This document shows, in pieces, positions 9,775-23,928 of a stretch of 64,000 nt of DNA (positions are counted from its first letter, which is position 1; every line of letters starts with the position of its first letter). Source of the DNA: Sphingomonadaceae bacterium (GTDB lineage: Bacteria > Pseudomonadota > Alphaproteobacteria > Sphingomonadales > Sphingomonadaceae); NCBI GenBank assembly GCA_027533105.1, contig JAPZTW010000008.1, forward strand, positions 186,001 through 250,000. The letters are read 5' to 3'. The translations under genes were made by a program, and so were the position numbers. Below the pieces are notes generated by a model, which saw nothing but the letters and a program-made list of their open reading frames with translations, made no database searches and was not told the origin of the DNA.

Positions 9775-11132
9775 CCTGCCGTAACCTGCAATTGGGGGCG
9801 CGCACCGATCACCGGTGTCGCCACCGGCGCTTCGATCCGCCGGGCATAGGACCACAGCCCGCATTGCAGGCCGATGATCATGAACATCACCGGCTGGAAG
9901 GCCACGCCGATGAACACCGCGCCCAGGAAGTAGACGATCTGCGAAATCTGGAGCGCATTGGCCAGCGGCGCGATCCAGGCGGTGTCAGGCGCCTTGCGAT
10001 CCCTCCAGCGCCGCCGCAGCCGCTCCATCTGCCATACGCCGAGCAGCTGGATCCAGGCCCACAGCGCAAAGCCGAAATAGCCCTGTTCACCCAGCATCTC
10101 GAAATAGGCCGAGTGATAGGCCCGGCCCTTCTCGACGTGATATTCGGTCACCAGGGTGACGTTGTTCTTCGGCCCGATCTCCTTCACCGTCGGCACCAGC
10201 AGGCTGTTCCCGCGATAGGCATCGAACCCGCCACCGAAGGGATGGTCCCGGACATAGTCCAGCGTCCACAGCCACACCGCCACGCGGGTTGAGGCCGATT
10301 GATCGGACTGGTGGTTCTCGATCGTGCTCATCCGCTTGGTGTAGCTTTCGGGCAAGAACGGGATCGCGGCCAGTACCAGGGCCCCGGCCGCGCCGAGGTA
10401 GAGAAAGCGGTGCCGGACCGCGCGGAGCGACAGCACGACCAGCAGAGCAATGCAGAGCAGGCCGGTGCGGGTCTGGGTACCGATCGGGATCAGCAATGCG
10501 GCAAAGGTCAGCGCCGCCGCGAACAGCGTGACCAGCTTGCCCTTCGGGAACAGCGTGGTGTGGCGTGCCACCCACCAGATCAGCGGGATGATCATGATCG
10601 CCACGGTCGACAGGGTCGATCCTTCATAGATCCCGGCATTGTCGGGCACGAAGGTGCGCAGCGTGCCATAGCCACCCCCGCCCGCCGCGGTCTTGATCCC
10701 GCCGGTGATCAGGATCGCGCCCACGGTCAGCACGATCGTCGTGACCACGGCTTCGAACCGCAAGCGGGTGCGCAGGGTCAGTGGCAGGAAGATCGCGAAG
10801 AGCAGGGCCTTCCACACCCAGGACCATTTCTCGGCCGCTTCAACCGGGAATTCGGCAATGGTCGTGGTGATCCCGCAATAGGCCAGCAGGGCCACGATCA
10901 GCGCCTGGCGCAGGGTGAAGCGGGTGTCGCGCTTGTCATCCAGCACCAGCCAGCCACCGAAGGCCAGCAGGAAGGCGATCAGCGAAATCGGCAGCGCGGC
11001 CAGCAGCGACCAGCTGATCTTCTGGGGGGTCAGGATATCGATATAGAGATAGGCCAGCACCCACAGGAACGGCCGGCGGAACCCCAGCGTCAGGAAGGCC
11101 AGGGTGAAAGCGGTGATGGCAAGATCAAGCAC
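9771..11132 (-). CDS. O-antigen ligase-like protein, exosortase A-associated type
   Basis: A roughly 453-residue polytopic membrane protein (ten or more hydrophobic helices) resembling the probable O-glycosylation ligases encoded beside exosortase A systems. It has the Wzy_C-like loop with STRVAVWLWTLDYVRDHPFGG and the conserved HSAYFEMLGEQGYFG. The start is GTG at 11132, giving VLDLAITAFTLAFL; the frame is open further upstream but that part reads antisense-like and overlaps another small ORF. Start overlaps that ORF's stop by eight bases. It would polymerise or transfer glycan units on the periplasmic side. No exosortase gene lies in the window. Confidence 0.85.
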   Translation of the reverse strand: MLDLAITAFTLAFLTLGFRRPFLWVLAYLYIDILTPQKISWSLLAALPISLIAFLLAFGGWLVLDDKRDTRFTLRQALIVALLAYCGITTTIAEFPVEAAEKWSWVWKALLFAIFLPLTLRTRLRFEAVVTTIVLTVGAILITGGIKTAAGGGGYGTLRTFVPDNAGIYEGSTLSTVAIMIIPLIWWVARHTTLFPKGKLVTLFAAALTFAALLIPIGTQTRTGLLCIALLVVLSLRAVRHRFLYLGAAGALVLAAIPFLPESYTKRMSTIENHQSDQSASTRVAVWLWTLDYVRDHPFGGGFDAYRGNSLLVPTVKEIGPKNNVTLVTEYHVEKGRAYHSAYFEMLGEQGYFGFALWAWIQLLGVWQMERLRRRWRDRKAPDTAWIAPLANALQISQIVYFLGAVFIGVAFQPVMFMIIGLQCGLWSYARRIEAPVATPVIGARPQLQVTAG

Positions 11133-11304
11133 GGATGCGCAGCCCCGGCCTGGCGGGTTTGGCCGCCGACTGATCCCCGGACTGATCGGGTTCGCGGTCC
11201 GCCGCAGGTTCGGGATCGCGATCCAGATCGTCGCGCCACAGCAGCCGCCAGGCCGCAAGGGCCAGCAGCCCATGCGACAGGGCCAGGGCGAAATAGTCGA
11301 CCAT
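11125..11304 (-). CDS. Small 59-residue protein with one hydrophobic helix, upstream of the O-ligase
   Basis: A 60-codon reading frame starts at ATG (11304) and reads MVDYFALALSHGLLALAAWR before a charged Asp/Arg/Pro-rich tail that ends in RPGLRIRA. Residues about 4-22 are hydrophobic and could anchor it in the membrane. Its stop overlaps the GTG start of the O-ligase gene by eight bases (GTGCTTGA), which is typical of translational coupling and is the best evidence that it is translated. It fills what would otherwise be a gap in front of the O-ligase. Function unknown. Confidence 0.6.
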   Translation of the reverse strand: MVDYFALALSHGLLALAAWRLLWRDDLDRDPEPAADREPDQSGDQSAAKPARPGLRIRA

Positions 11305-11370
11305 CGTGGCCTTGCCCTAGCAGGGCCTAGTTGACGCCACGTTAAGCCTTGCTGCCCTAGGGAAACGGGC

Positions 11371-12600
11371 ATGACCCGCGTCCTGCACGTCCTCGATCAC
11401 TCGCTGCCGCTGCACAGCGGCTATACCTTTCGCACCCGCGCGATCCTGACCGCGCAGGCGGCGCTGGGGCTGGAGGTGCGCGGGATCACCGGGTTGCGGC
11501 ATGTCGCACCGGGGCCGGACCGCGAGGAGGCCGAAGGGCTGACCTTCCACCGCACCCGCGGCAAGGCTGCCGGTCCGCCGGGGCTCAGGGAATGGCGCGA
11601 GATCGACCTGTTGGCCGATGCGATCGTGGCCCTGGCGCAGGACTGGCGGCCCGACCTGCTCCACGCCCATTCCCCCGCGCTGTGCGGCAAGGCCGCGCTG
11701 ATCGCGGGCAAGCGGCTGGGCATTCCGGTGGTCTATGAGATTCGCGCCTTCTGGGAGGATGCCGCCGTCTCGAACGGGACGGGCCGCGAAGGCAGCCTGA
11801 AGTACCGGCTGACCCGCGCGCTCGAAGATCACGTCGTGGCCGGAGCCGATGCCGTGGTCACGATCTGTCAGGGCTTGAAAGACGATCTGGTGGCGCGCGG
11901 GGTGGCGGCGGACAAGATCTCGCTCAGCCCCAACGGGGTCGATCTGGACCTGTTTGGCGCGGCAGCCCCAGCCGATCCCGCGCTGGCCGCCAGCATTGGC
12001 CTGAAACCGGGGCCGGTGATCGGCTTCATCGGCAGCTTCTATGATTACGAGGGGCTGGACGACCTGATCGCCGCCATGCCGCTGCTGATCGCGCGCGAAC
12101 CCGCGGCCCAGCTGCTCTTGGTCGGTGGCGGCCCGATGGAGGCGGCGCTGCGCGCGCAGGCTGCGGCTTCCAGCGCGGCGGATGCGATCCACTTCACCGG
12201 GCGCGTCCCGCACAGCGAAGTCGAGCGGTACTATGCCCTGATCGACGTGCTGGCCTTTCCGCGCAAGCGCAGCCGCCTGACTGAGCTGGTTACGCCGCTC
12301 AAACCACTGGAAGCCATGGCCCAGGGGCGGCTGGTGGCGGCATCCGATGTCGGCGGGCACCGCGAACTGATCACCGACGGGGTGACCGGCACGCTCTTTG
12401 CGCCCGATGATCCCGCCGCCTGTGCCGCAGCCCTTGCGGGCCTGCTGGCCGATCGCGCCCAGTGGGAGGCCCGGCGCGCAGCCGGGCGCGCCCATGTCGC
12501 TGCCCGTCACGACTGGGCCGCGAATGTTCATCGTTATCAGGATGTTTACCAAGCCGCGCTAGGTCGGTCCGTGCATTCACGGAACGCGGCGGCCGCCTGA
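11371..12600 (+). CDS. GT4 glycosyltransferase, exosortase A system-associated
   Basis: A 409-residue retaining glycosyltransferase of the GT4/GT-B fold. The N-terminus VLHVLDHSLPLHSGYTFRTRAI is the hallmark of glycosyltransferases that accompany exosortase A loci. The C-terminal nucleotide-sugar domain shows PVIGFIGSFYDYEGLDDLI and the GT4 ExxxxxE-like region in KPLEAMAQGRLVAASDVGG. It is cytoplasmic or peripheral, adding a sugar to a lipid-linked glycan. It is divergent from the O-ligase operon with a 66-base intergenic region; the start ATG lies after GGGAAACGGGC. Confidence 0.9.
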   Translation: MTRVLHVLDHSLPLHSGYTFRTRAILTAQAALGLEVRGITGLRHVAPGPDREEAEGLTFHRTRGKAAGPPGLREWREIDLLADAIVALAQDWRPDLLHAHSPALCGKAALIAGKRLGIPVVYEIRAFWEDAAVSNGTGREGSLKYRLTRALEDHVVAGADAVVTICQGLKDDLVARGVAADKISLSPNGVDLDLFGAAAPADPALAASIGLKPGPVIGFIGSFYDYEGLDDLIAAMPLLIAREPAAQLLLVGGGPMEAALRAQAAASSAADAIHFTGRVPHSEVERYYALIDVLAFPRKRSRLTELVTPLKPLEAMAQGRLVAASDVGGHRELITDGVTGTLFAPDDPAACAAALAGLLADRAQWEARRAAGRAHVAARHDWAANVHRYQDVYQAALGRSVHSRNAAAA

Positions 12601-12642
12601 ACTGGGGCCGGATACCGCAGGGGACTGGACGGGACCGACAGG

Positions 12643-14085
12643 GTGGCAAAGAGCAAACGCAAATCGGCAGGCAGCAAGCCGATCACCAGTCACCCGCTGT
12701 TCACGGCGGTGGTGGCGCTGTGGTTCGGCGCGCTGTTCGGCCTTGGCAGTCTGGCGATCCGTCCCGCCCTGTTCGAAAGCCTCGTGCTGAAAAGCGGGAT
12801 CGACCTGATCATTCCCGCCGCAGCGCCGCCGCTTGGCGTTACCGCCCGGATCCTGATTGCCCTGGCCATGGCCGCCTGCGGCGCGGTGATCGGCGCAATC
12901 CTGGCGCGGCGCATGACCCGACCGAAATCTGCCCCGGTTGCGCGCAAGCGCGGCGTCCGCAATCCAGCCCCGGAGCTGAAGGCGCGCCGCCCGATCTCGG
13001 CCCATGACGAACTGGGCGAAAGCCTTGACACCCCGGCCGAGCGCGAGAGCATCCTGATCAGCCGTCGCCGCCCCCTGGCGGTCGAGCACGAGGAACGCCC
13101 GTTCCAGCCGTCCGAACTGGCCCCGCTGCCCGGTGGTCTGCCCCCGATCCTGACCGAAGCGCCGGTTGCCCCGGCGGCCAACCCGGCCCCCTTCGCGGCA
13201 CCGGTTGCACCCCTGGCTGCGGCAGAGGCCGAAGCACCGCTTGATCTGGGCGCCTTCGCCGCACCCTTGGCCCAGCCGGTCGCGCTCGATTGGGAAGCAG
13301 CGCAGCCGATCGCCCCGGCCACGCCGCAATTCGCCGCGCCGCGCGCGGCCGCTGCTGCGCCCCCGGCTGAGCCGGCCGCACCGGCGCCGACCCTCGCCAC
13401 GGCCCGCCCGGCCAGCCTTGAGATGACTGACCTCGCGCTTCGGCTGCAGGAATCGATGGCCCGCCGCCGCGCCGCGCGCCAGACCGCCGCTCGCCCGGCC
13501 GAACCCGGGGTTGCGGCCGCGCTTGCCGCCGAGGTGACACCCGTTGCCACGCCAGCGCCTTTCGCCTCGCCCAACCCGTTCCTTGAACCAGCCCCTGCCA
13601 TTCCGGCTGCCCCCCTGGCCATGCCGGCCGCGCTGCGCCCGCTCGACTTCGATCTTGCCGAGGACGAGGCCGATCTTGGCGGCCTCGGCCTGCTGGGCCC
13701 GCGCCATCTGACCATGCCGCCAGCCCCTGCAACCACCTTCGCGCCCGAACCGGATGAACCGGCAGCCGAGGAAGAGGCGCCCCCCGCATCCGAACAGGCC
13801 TTTGGCTCGTTGCTCGACCTCGGAGCCGCCGCGCCGCGCGCCGGCTTTGTGCGGATCGAGGAGCCCGAGCCGGCCGCCGCGCCGATCGAACCGGTAGTGA
13901 TCTTCCCCGGCCAGCTCGCCGCCAGCCCGGCCGCACCGCTTCGCCGGTTCGATTCGCCCGCCCATACCGCCCAGGCCACGCCGGTTTCCGCCGCGCCAGC
14001 CGCCCCGGCGATCGAGGCCCAGGCCGCCGAGGCCGCGCTGCGTGCCGCGCTGGCCAATCTCCAGCGGATGAGCGGGGCGGCCTGA
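12643..14085 (+). CDS. Ala/Pro-rich protein with two N-terminal membrane helices, function unknown
   Basis: A 480-residue protein with GTG start (12643). Residues about 20-45 (PLFTAVVALWFGALFGLGSL) and about 65-90 (ARILIALAMAACGAVIGAIL) are hydrophobic, giving a hairpin anchor with both ends in the cytoplasm. The remaining 390 residues are low-complexity, rich in Ala, Pro and Glu, with an Arg-rich helix around residues 265-285 (LRLQESMARRRAARQ) and a C-terminal helix ending NLQRMSGAA. No enzymatic motif is visible. It is 42 bases downstream of the exosortase-type glycosyltransferase, so could be cotranscribed. Codon composition is consistent with a real gene although low complexity makes alignment weak. 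Confidence 0.75.
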   Translation: MAKSKRKSAGSKPITSHPLFTAVVALWFGALFGLGSLAIRPALFESLVLKSGIDLIIPAAAPPLGVTARILIALAMAACGAVIGAILARRMTRPKSAPVARKRGVRNPAPELKARRPISAHDELGESLDTPAERESILISRRRPLAVEHEERPFQPSELAPLPGGLPPILTEAPVAPAANPAPFAAPVAPLAAAEAEAPLDLGAFAAPLAQPVALDWEAAQPIAPATPQFAAPRAAAAAPPAEPAAPAPTLATARPASLEMTDLALRLQESMARRRAARQTAARPAEPGVAAALAAEVTPVATPAPFASPNPFLEPAPAIPAAPLAMPAALRPLDFDLAEDEADLGGLGLLGPRHLTMPPAPATTFAPEPDEPAAEEEAPPASEQAFGSLLDLGAAAPRAGFVRIEEPEPAAAPIEPVVIFPGQLAASPAAPLRRFDSPAHTAQATPVSAAPAAPAIEAQAAEAALRAALANLQRMSGAA

Positions 14086-14323
14086 GCCGCCAGCGCGAGT
14101 CCCCCACCCCGCAATCCTATTCACAGGCACGCTTGGCCGCACCCAAGCGATTCTTGGCCTGTTCGCAGTTGCAAAAACAGCTTCCTGTCGTCATGGGAAA
14201 GTCTCGCGCAATTTTCGCTGCCTCTGGCGGCAGGGATTCTTGCGCTTAATTGCCGGATTTCCGGGGTTTGTGGCCTACCCGTCACGAATCGCGGCAACCG
14301 GGTGACGACAGGATGGGATTTCG
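14086..14323 (+). other. Leader/promoter region upstream of gltB
   Basis: A 238-base stretch without a credible gene between the Ala/Pro-rich protein and gltB. It presumably carries the gltBD promoter. It is less GC-rich than its surroundings around 14150-14270. I see no convincing sigma-54 -24/-12 element or terminator by eye. Confidence 0.4.
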
Positions 14324-18976
<4,653 letters not shown>

Positions 18977-18987
18977 GGACAGGAACG

Positions 18988-20421
18988 ATGGGCAAGGAAA
19001 CCGGCTTTCTCGAGCTTGACCGCCAGGACCGTGGCTATGCCGATCCCAAGGAGCGGCTGAAGCACTACAAGGAATTCGTGATCCCGCATCCCGAACCGGC
19101 GCTGAAGGCGCAGGCTTCGCGGTGCATGAACTGCGGCATTCCCTACTGTCACAACGGCTGTCCGGTGAACAACATCATCCCGGACTGGAACCACCTGGTC
19201 TATGAAGGGGACTGGCAGAATGCGCTGGAAGTGCTGCATTCGACCAACAACTTCCCCGAGTTCACCGGTCGCATCTGCCCCGCCCCGTGCGAGGCGAGCT
19301 GCACGCTGAACATCATCGACCAGCCGGTGACGATCAAGAGCATCGAATGCGCGATCGTCGACAAGGGCTGGGAGAACGGCTGGATTCACCCGCAGGTTCC
19401 AGCCAAGCGCACCGGCAAGACGGTCGCCGTGGTCGGTTCCGGCCCGGCGGGCCTCGCCGCCGCGCAGCAGCTGGCCCGCGCCGGGCATTCGGTGACGGTG
19501 TTCGAAAAGAACGACCGCGCCGGGGGCCTGCTCCGCTATGGCATCCCCGACTTCAAGATGGAAAAGCACCTGATCAACCGGCGGCTGGTCCAGATGGAAG
19601 CCGAAGGGGTGCAGTTCCGCACCTCGACCGAAGTGGGCGTCCACGTCTCGATCGAGTCCTTGAAGGAAAACTTCGACGCGATCGTCCTGTCGGGTGGCGC
19701 GGAAGACCCGCGGCGGCTGGAAATCCCGGGGGCAGAGCTGCCGGGCGTGCGCCTCGCCATGGAATTCCTGACCCAGCAGAACAAGCGCGTGGCGGGTGAC
19801 GACGAGCTGCGCGCCGCGCCGCGCGGCACCCTGACCGCCACCGGCAAGCACGTGATCGTGATCGGCGGCGGCGATACCGGCTCCGACTGCGTTGGCACCT
19901 CGAACCGCCAGGGAGCGGCCTCGGTCACCCAGCTGGAGATCATGCCCAAGCCGCCTGAAAAGGAAGACAAGGCGCTGACCTGGCCCGACTGGCCGCTGAA
20001 GCTGCGGACCTCGACCAGCCACGAAGAGGGCGTCGAGCGCGACTGGTCGGTCCTCGCCAAGCGGGTGATCGGCGAAAACGATGTGACCGGCCTCGAATGC
20101 GTCCGGGTCGAATGGGTCGACGGGCGGATGCAGGAAGTGGCGGGCAGCGAATTCGTGCTCAAGGCCGACCTGATCCTGCTGGCCATGGGCTTTGTCGGCC
20201 CGCGCAAGCAGGGCCTGCTCGACCAGGCCGGGGTGGCGCTCGACGGGCGCGGCAATGTCGCGGCCAACGTGATCGACTATCGCACCAGCGATCCGCAGAT
20301 CTTCGCCTGCGGCGACATGCGGCGCGGGCAAAGCCTGGTCGTCTGGGCGATCCGCGAAGGCCGCCAGGCCGCCCGCGCGGTCGACGAGGCGCTGATGGGC
20401 GCGAGCGAACTGCCGCGCTGA
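18988..20421 (+). CDS. gltD: Glutamate synthase, small (beta) subunit
   Basis: A 477-residue FAD/NADPH-dependent subunit that passes electrons to GltB. The N-terminal region has cysteines 46, 49, 54 and 58 ([15 protein letters not shown]) and a second group around [12 protein letters not shown], which bind 4Fe-4S clusters. The FAD site is [19 protein letters not shown] and the NADPH site is [14 protein letters not shown]. The C-terminal [17 protein letters not shown] motif completes the FAD domain. It is cotranscribed with gltB, and its C-terminus is four bases from the convergent beta-propeller gene. Confidence 0.98.
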   Translation: MGKETGFLELDRQDRGYADPKERLKHYKEFVIPHPEPALKAQASRCMNCGIPYCHNGCPVNNIIPDWNHLVYEGDWQNALEVLHSTNNFPEFTGRICPAPCEASCTLNIIDQPVTIKSIECAIVDKGWENGWIHPQVPAKRTGKTVAVVGSGPAGLAAAQQLARAGHSVTVFEKNDRAGGLLRYGIPDFKMEKHLINRRLVQMEAEGVQFRTSTEVGVHVSIESLKENFDAIVLSGGAEDPRRLEIPGAELPGVRLAMEFLTQQNKRVAGDDELRAAPRGTLTATGKHVIVIGGGDTGSDCVGTSNRQGAASVTQLEIMPKPPEKEDKALTWPDWPLKLRTSTSHEEGVERDWSVLAKRVIGENDVTGLECVRVEWVDGRMQEVAGSEFVLKADLILLAMGFVGPRKQGLLDQAGVALDGRGNVAANVIDYRTSDPQIFACGDMRRGQSLVVWAIREGRQAARAVDEALMGASELPR

Positions 20422-20425
20422 GACC

Positions 20426-21445
20426 TCAGGGCTTGGGGTTTGCCCTGGTCTGCACCGGGGCAATCGCCAGCCCGTCGCCCTGCACGCCCGCCGCCAGCTG
20501 GCCGATCAGCCGCCCGTCGGGGAAGCTGAATTCGGCCACGCGGTTGGTCTTGGTCAGCGCCGCGTAAAGCCGTTTGCCATTGGCGGAGAACAGCAGCGTC
20601 ACCAGCTCGCTGGCGCTGCCGCCCGGCACTTGCAGCGTCTGGACCAGCCGCGCATCCGCCGTGCGGACAACCGAGATTGTCCCATCACCGTAATTGCTGG
20701 TCACGGCATGGCGGCCATCCGGGCTCAGGATCACCCGCAGCGGCACCTTGCCCACGGCCACACGGGTCCGCACGGCCAGGCTGTCGGGATCGAGCTGCAT
20801 TAGCTGCCCGGTATCGCGCGCCGTCACCCACAGGCTGCGGCCATCGGGGGACAGGGCGATCCCCTCGGTCCCGCCGCCGGTCATCGCCTCGCGCAGCGGC
20901 TGGGCAGTGACGAGGTCGATCAGCGTCACGCTGCCGCTGCGCAGGTTGGCGGTCCAGGCGCGGGTCGCCCCGGCATCGACCACCACCATGTGGCTGCCCG
21001 CGCGCGGTGCTGTTCCGGCGGGGCGGGTGGAGATCGTGGTCACTTTCGCATCCGGCCCGGCTTCGGGCCGCTCGATCACGACCATCGCGTCGATCCCCTC
21101 GGCCGAGGCATAGATCCGGCCATTGCGATGCCAGACGATCCCGTGCGGGCGCGCGCCCTGCGGCAGGGTGATGGTGGTCAGCAGCTTGCGGCTGGCAGCG
21201 TCGAACAGCGCGATCGCCTCACCCCCATAGGCCACCACCGCAACCCGGCGGCCATCGGGGGCCAGCGCGACCTCGTGCGGGGCCGGACCGAACGGCGCGC
21301 GCGCCACTTCGCGGCCATTGACCAGATCGATGAAGCTGACGGTATTCTCGCCCTTGTTGCCCACCACCAGGGTGTCCGCCGTGGCATTACCGCTGGCCAG
21401 CAGCATGGCGGCGCTCGCCAGCACCGGCAGCATCCGCTTCGTCAT
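20426..21445 (-). CDS. Secreted YncE-like beta-propeller protein
   Basis: A 339-residue periplasmic protein built from seven or so beta-propeller repeats. A signal peptide covers residues 1-23 (ending GNATADT). Repeats carry the pattern SPDGR..V or APDGRRVAVVA with DLVN or DAASRKLL strands, as in YncE/cytochrome-d1-like propellers. No haem or metal motif is visible, so it probably binds a ligand or protein partner. Function unknown. It is convergent with gltD and 26 bases downstream of the pirin gene on the same strand. Confidence 0.85.
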   Translation of the reverse strand: MTKRMLPVLASAAMLLASGNATADTLVVGNKGENTVSFIDLVNGREVARAPFGPAPHEVALAPDGRRVAVVAYGGEAIALFDAASRKLLTTITLPQGARPHGIVWHRNGRIYASAEGIDAMVVIERPEAGPDAKVTTISTRPAGTAPRAGSHMVVVDAGATRAWTANLRSGSVTLIDLVTAQPLREAMTGGGTEGIALSPDGRSLWVTARDTGQLMQLDPDSLAVRTRVAVGKVPLRVILSPDGRHAVTSNYGDGTISVVRTADARLVQTLQVPGGSASELVTLLFSANGKRLYAALTKTNRVAEFSFPDGRLIGQLAAGVQGDGLAIAPVQTRANPKP

Positions 21446-21471
21446 GTCCGTTCTCCCCTCAGGCCCGGCTT

Positions 21472-22170
21472 TCAGGCCGCATCGACCAGTACCAGTTCGG
21501 CATCTTCCAACGCGGTGACCTCGATCAGGCTTTCGCCGGTGATCGCCACGCCATCGCGCGCCGCCGCCTCGACTGCGCCGATCCGCACCCGCCCCGTGGC
21601 CGGCACGAGGTAAAGGTGGCGGTCAGGCGTGGTGTCATAGCGCACGGTCTCGCCGGCTTTTACAAAGGCCGCGGCGACCCGCCCGCAGGTGTTGATCTTC
21701 AGCGCATCGGCATCGTCCGGCAGGCCCGAGGCGAGCACTTCGAACCGGCCGTCGCGGCTGTCCTTGGGGAACGGGCGCGTCCCCCAGCTCGGGGCATGGC
21801 CGCCGCGATCCGGCATGATCCAGATCTGGAACAGGCGGCACTCCTCGTCCTCCAGGTTGTATTCGGCGTGACGGATACCGGTGCCCGCGCTCATCACCTG
21901 GACATCGCCCGCCTCGGTCCGGCCCTGGTTGCCCAGGCTGTCCTGGTGGGTGATCGCGCCCTGGCGGACATAGGTGATGATTTCCATGTCCTGGTGCGGG
22001 TGCGGCGGAAAGCCGCTCTTCGCCGCGATCCGGTCATCGTTCCACACCCGCAGCGCGCCCCAGTGGACCCGCGCCGGATCATGATAGTTCGCGAAGGAAA
22101 AGTGGTGGCGGGCATCCAGCCAGCCATGGTTTGCCGCACCCAGCGAGGCAAAGGGGCGAAGTTCGATCAT
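21472..22170 (-). CDS. Pirin family protein (bicupin, YhaK-type)
   Basis: A 232-residue bicupin. The metal-binding His residues are in FPPHPHQDMEIITYV and in GTGIRHAEYN, with a Glu/His typical of pirins, some of which have quercetinase activity. The start at 22170 is preferred because GGAGAATGACG precedes it with normal spacing, whereas an ATG six bases upstream would be only one base from the GGAG. Its promoter region is shared with the divergent ATP-grasp gene and contains several inverted repeats. Physiological role unknown, often redox or quinone related. Confidence 0.9.
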   Translation of the reverse strand: MIELRPFASLGAANHGWLDARHHFSFANYHDPARVHWGALRVWNDDRIAAKSGFPPHPHQDMEIITYVRQGAITHQDSLGNQGRTEAGDVQVMSAGTGIRHAEYNLEDEECRLFQIWIMPDRGGHAPSWGTRPFPKDSRDGRFEVLASGLPDDADALKINTCGRVAAAFVKAGETVRYDTTPDRHLYLVPATGRVRIGAVEAAARDGVAITGESLIEVTALEDAELVLVDAA

Positions 22171-22184
22171 CGTCATTCTCCGGG

Positions 22185-22244
22185 GCCGATCCGCCGGGAT
22201 CGGCTGTTGAGCGCCAGATAGGTGTTGTCTGGCGATCCGCCAGA
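22185..22244. promoter_or_regulatory. Cluster of inverted repeats between pirin and ATP-grasp genes
   Basis: Within the 111-base divergent region there is a perfect eight-base inverted repeat, GCCGATCC-GCCG-GGATCGGC (22185-22204), and three copies of one seven-base word: CGCCAGA (22212-22218), its complement TCTGGCG (22228-22234) and CGCCAGA again (22238-22244). The last two form TCTGGCG-ATC-CGCCAGA. This arrangement looks like a multi-site operator for a regulator controlling one or both divergent genes; the regulator is unknown. Confidence 0.45.
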
Positions 22245-22281
22245 TGGAAGAGGGCCAATCGACCGTAACGAAAGCTTGCCC

Positions 22282-23169
22282 GTGCCGAAGATCGCCTTTC
22301 TTGCCTGCCCCGCCACCCTGCCCGGATCGCCCACCCGCCGCCCCGATGCCTTCGAGCATGACCTGCAGATCGGCGCACTGCGCGATGGCCTCGGTGGCCT
22401 GGCCGAAGTGACCGAGATCGACTGGCGCGCGCCGCTGGAAGAGCTCACCGGTTTCGACCTCGCCTGGCTGGGCACCCCCTGGGACTATACCGAGGCCAAG
22501 GACGAGTTCCTGGCCCGGCTGGGCGAGCTGGAAGCCGCCAGGGTTATCGTCTGCAACCCGCTGGCAGTGGTGCGCTGGAATGCCGACAAGCTTTACCTCA
22601 AGGAACTGGCGCAGCGGGGCGCGGTAACGATCCCGACGCTCTGGCCCGAGCGCGCCGGACCCGCCGATGTGTTCGCCGCCTTCGATCACTTCGGTACCGA
22701 CCGGGTGGTGGTGAAGCGCCGGGTGGGCGCGGGCGCGATCGGGCAGGACAGCTTCACCCGCGCCGCGCCGCCACCCGCTGACTGGCGGATCGATCAACCG
22801 GCAATGATCCAGCCATTCATTCCCGCGATCCAGCGCGAAGGCGAGCTGAGCTTCATTTTCGTCGATGGCGCGCTAAGCCACGCGCTGCTCAAGCAGGCGA
22901 CCGGCGGCGATTACCGCATCCAGTCGCTTTATGGCGGCACCGAAACCCCGCTGGACCCCGCCCCGGCCAACCGCGCCGCCGCCGAAGCGGTCATGGCCCT
23001 GCTGCCGTTCGCCCAGCCCCCGCTCTATGCCCGGATCGACATGGTGCGGCTGGACGATGGGCAGCTGGCCGTGATCGAGGCCGAACTGATCGAACCCTAT
23101 CTCTATCCCGAGCAGGGCCCGGGCTTCGGCCCCATGCTGGCCGAGGCCATGCTGCGGCGGCTGGCCTAG
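22282..23169 (+). CDS. ATP-grasp domain protein (glutathione synthetase/RimK-like)
   Basis: A 295-residue ATP-grasp ligase that would join a carboxylate to an amine with ATP. The N-terminal part ([14 protein letters not shown], later [20 protein letters not shown]) is the pre-ATP-grasp domain. The ATP site includes [33 protein letters not shown] and the metal ligands near [17 protein letters not shown] at 22282 is chosen since it directly precedes the PKIAFLA strand. It converges with ung, overlapping by four bases. Substrates are unknown. Confidence 0.82.
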   Translation: MPKIAFLACPATLPGSPTRRPDAFEHDLQIGALRDGLGGLAEVTEIDWRAPLEELTGFDLAWLGTPWDYTEAKDEFLARLGELEAARVIVCNPLAVVRWNADKLYLKELAQRGAVTIPTLWPERAGPADVFAAFDHFGTDRVVVKRRVGAGAIGQDSFTRAAPPPADWRIDQPAMIQPFIPAIQREGELSFIFVDGALSHALLKQATGGDYRIQSLYGGTETPLDPAPANRAAAEAVMALLPFAQPPLYARIDMVRLDDGQLAVIEAELIEPYLYPEQGPGFGPMLAEAMLRRLA

Positions 23170-23852
23170 AGCGCCCAGTCCACCGCACCGCGACCCTGCG
23201 ATGCCAGAAAGGCATTGGCCTGGCTGAAATGCTTGCAGCCAAGGAAGCCTCGGTGGGCCGAAAGCGGGCTCGGATGCGGGGCCGTCAGCACGAGATGATG
23301 GCTATGCATCAGCCCAGGCACCGATTGCGCCTTGCGCTGGGCATGGCTGCCCCACAGCAGGAAGACGCAAGGCTCGGCCTTGGCCGCGACGGCGGCGACC
23401 ACGGCATCGGTGATCTCTTCCCAGCCGCGCCCCTGGTGCGAGGCGGGCTGGCCATCCTCCACTGTCAGGGCGGCATTGAGCAGCAGCACGCCCTGCCGGG
23501 CCCAGTTGGTCAGGTTGCCGTGGCGCGGGATCGGCAGACCGAGGTCGCTGGCCAGTTCCTTGTAGATGTTGACCAGGCTGGGCGGCACCCGCACCCCGTC
23601 CTGGACGGAAAACGACAGGCCATGCGCCTGACCCGGCCCATGATAGGGATCCTGCCCCAGGATCACGACCTTGACCGCATCGAGCGGGGTCAGCGCCAGC
23701 GCGGCAAGACGGGTTCCGCGCGGCGGGTAGATCGCCTTGCCGGCAGCCTCCTCGGCCTTCAGGAACCCGCCCAGCTGGCGCGACTTCGGACTGGCCAGGA
23801 CCGGTTCCAGCACCGCTTGCCAGCTTTCCGGAACCGCATCGCTGCCCGCCAT
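23166..23852 (-). CDS. ung: Uracil-DNA glycosylase, family 1
   Basis: A 228-residue base-excision-repair enzyme that removes uracil from DNA. The family 1 active site GQDPYHG lies at residues 66-72 with the catalytic Asp68, and the second motif is [14 protein letters not shown] with the catalytic His. The uracil-recognition LLLNAALTV segment is also present. Length is normal. It overlaps the convergent ATP-grasp gene by four bases, and its start is 76 bases from the divergent RNase D-like gene. Confidence 0.97.
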   Translation of the reverse strand: MAGSDAVPESWQAVLEPVLASPKSRQLGGFLKAEEAAGKAIYPPRGTRLAALALTPLDAVKVVILGQDPYHGPGQAHGLSFSVQDGVRVPPSLVNIYKELASDLGLPIPRHGNLTNWARQGVLLLNAALTVEDGQPASHQGRGWEEITDAVVAAVAAKAEPCVFLLWGSHAQRKAQSVPGLMHSHHLVLTAPHPSPLSAHRGFLGCKHFSQANAFLASQGRGAVDWAL

Positions 23853-23928
23853 TGCCGAAACCTCGTTCCTGCCCGTGCCAATGCGGGGCTTTCATCCCCG
23901 CGCCAATCGGCCTAAGCACCATCGCCAT

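Noticed and set aside
12577..14142. Long antisense frame across the Ala/Pro-rich protein
   Set aside because: Gly/Arg-rich shadow with no starts supported by a ribosome site; the sense frame has a coherent N-terminal membrane hairpin.
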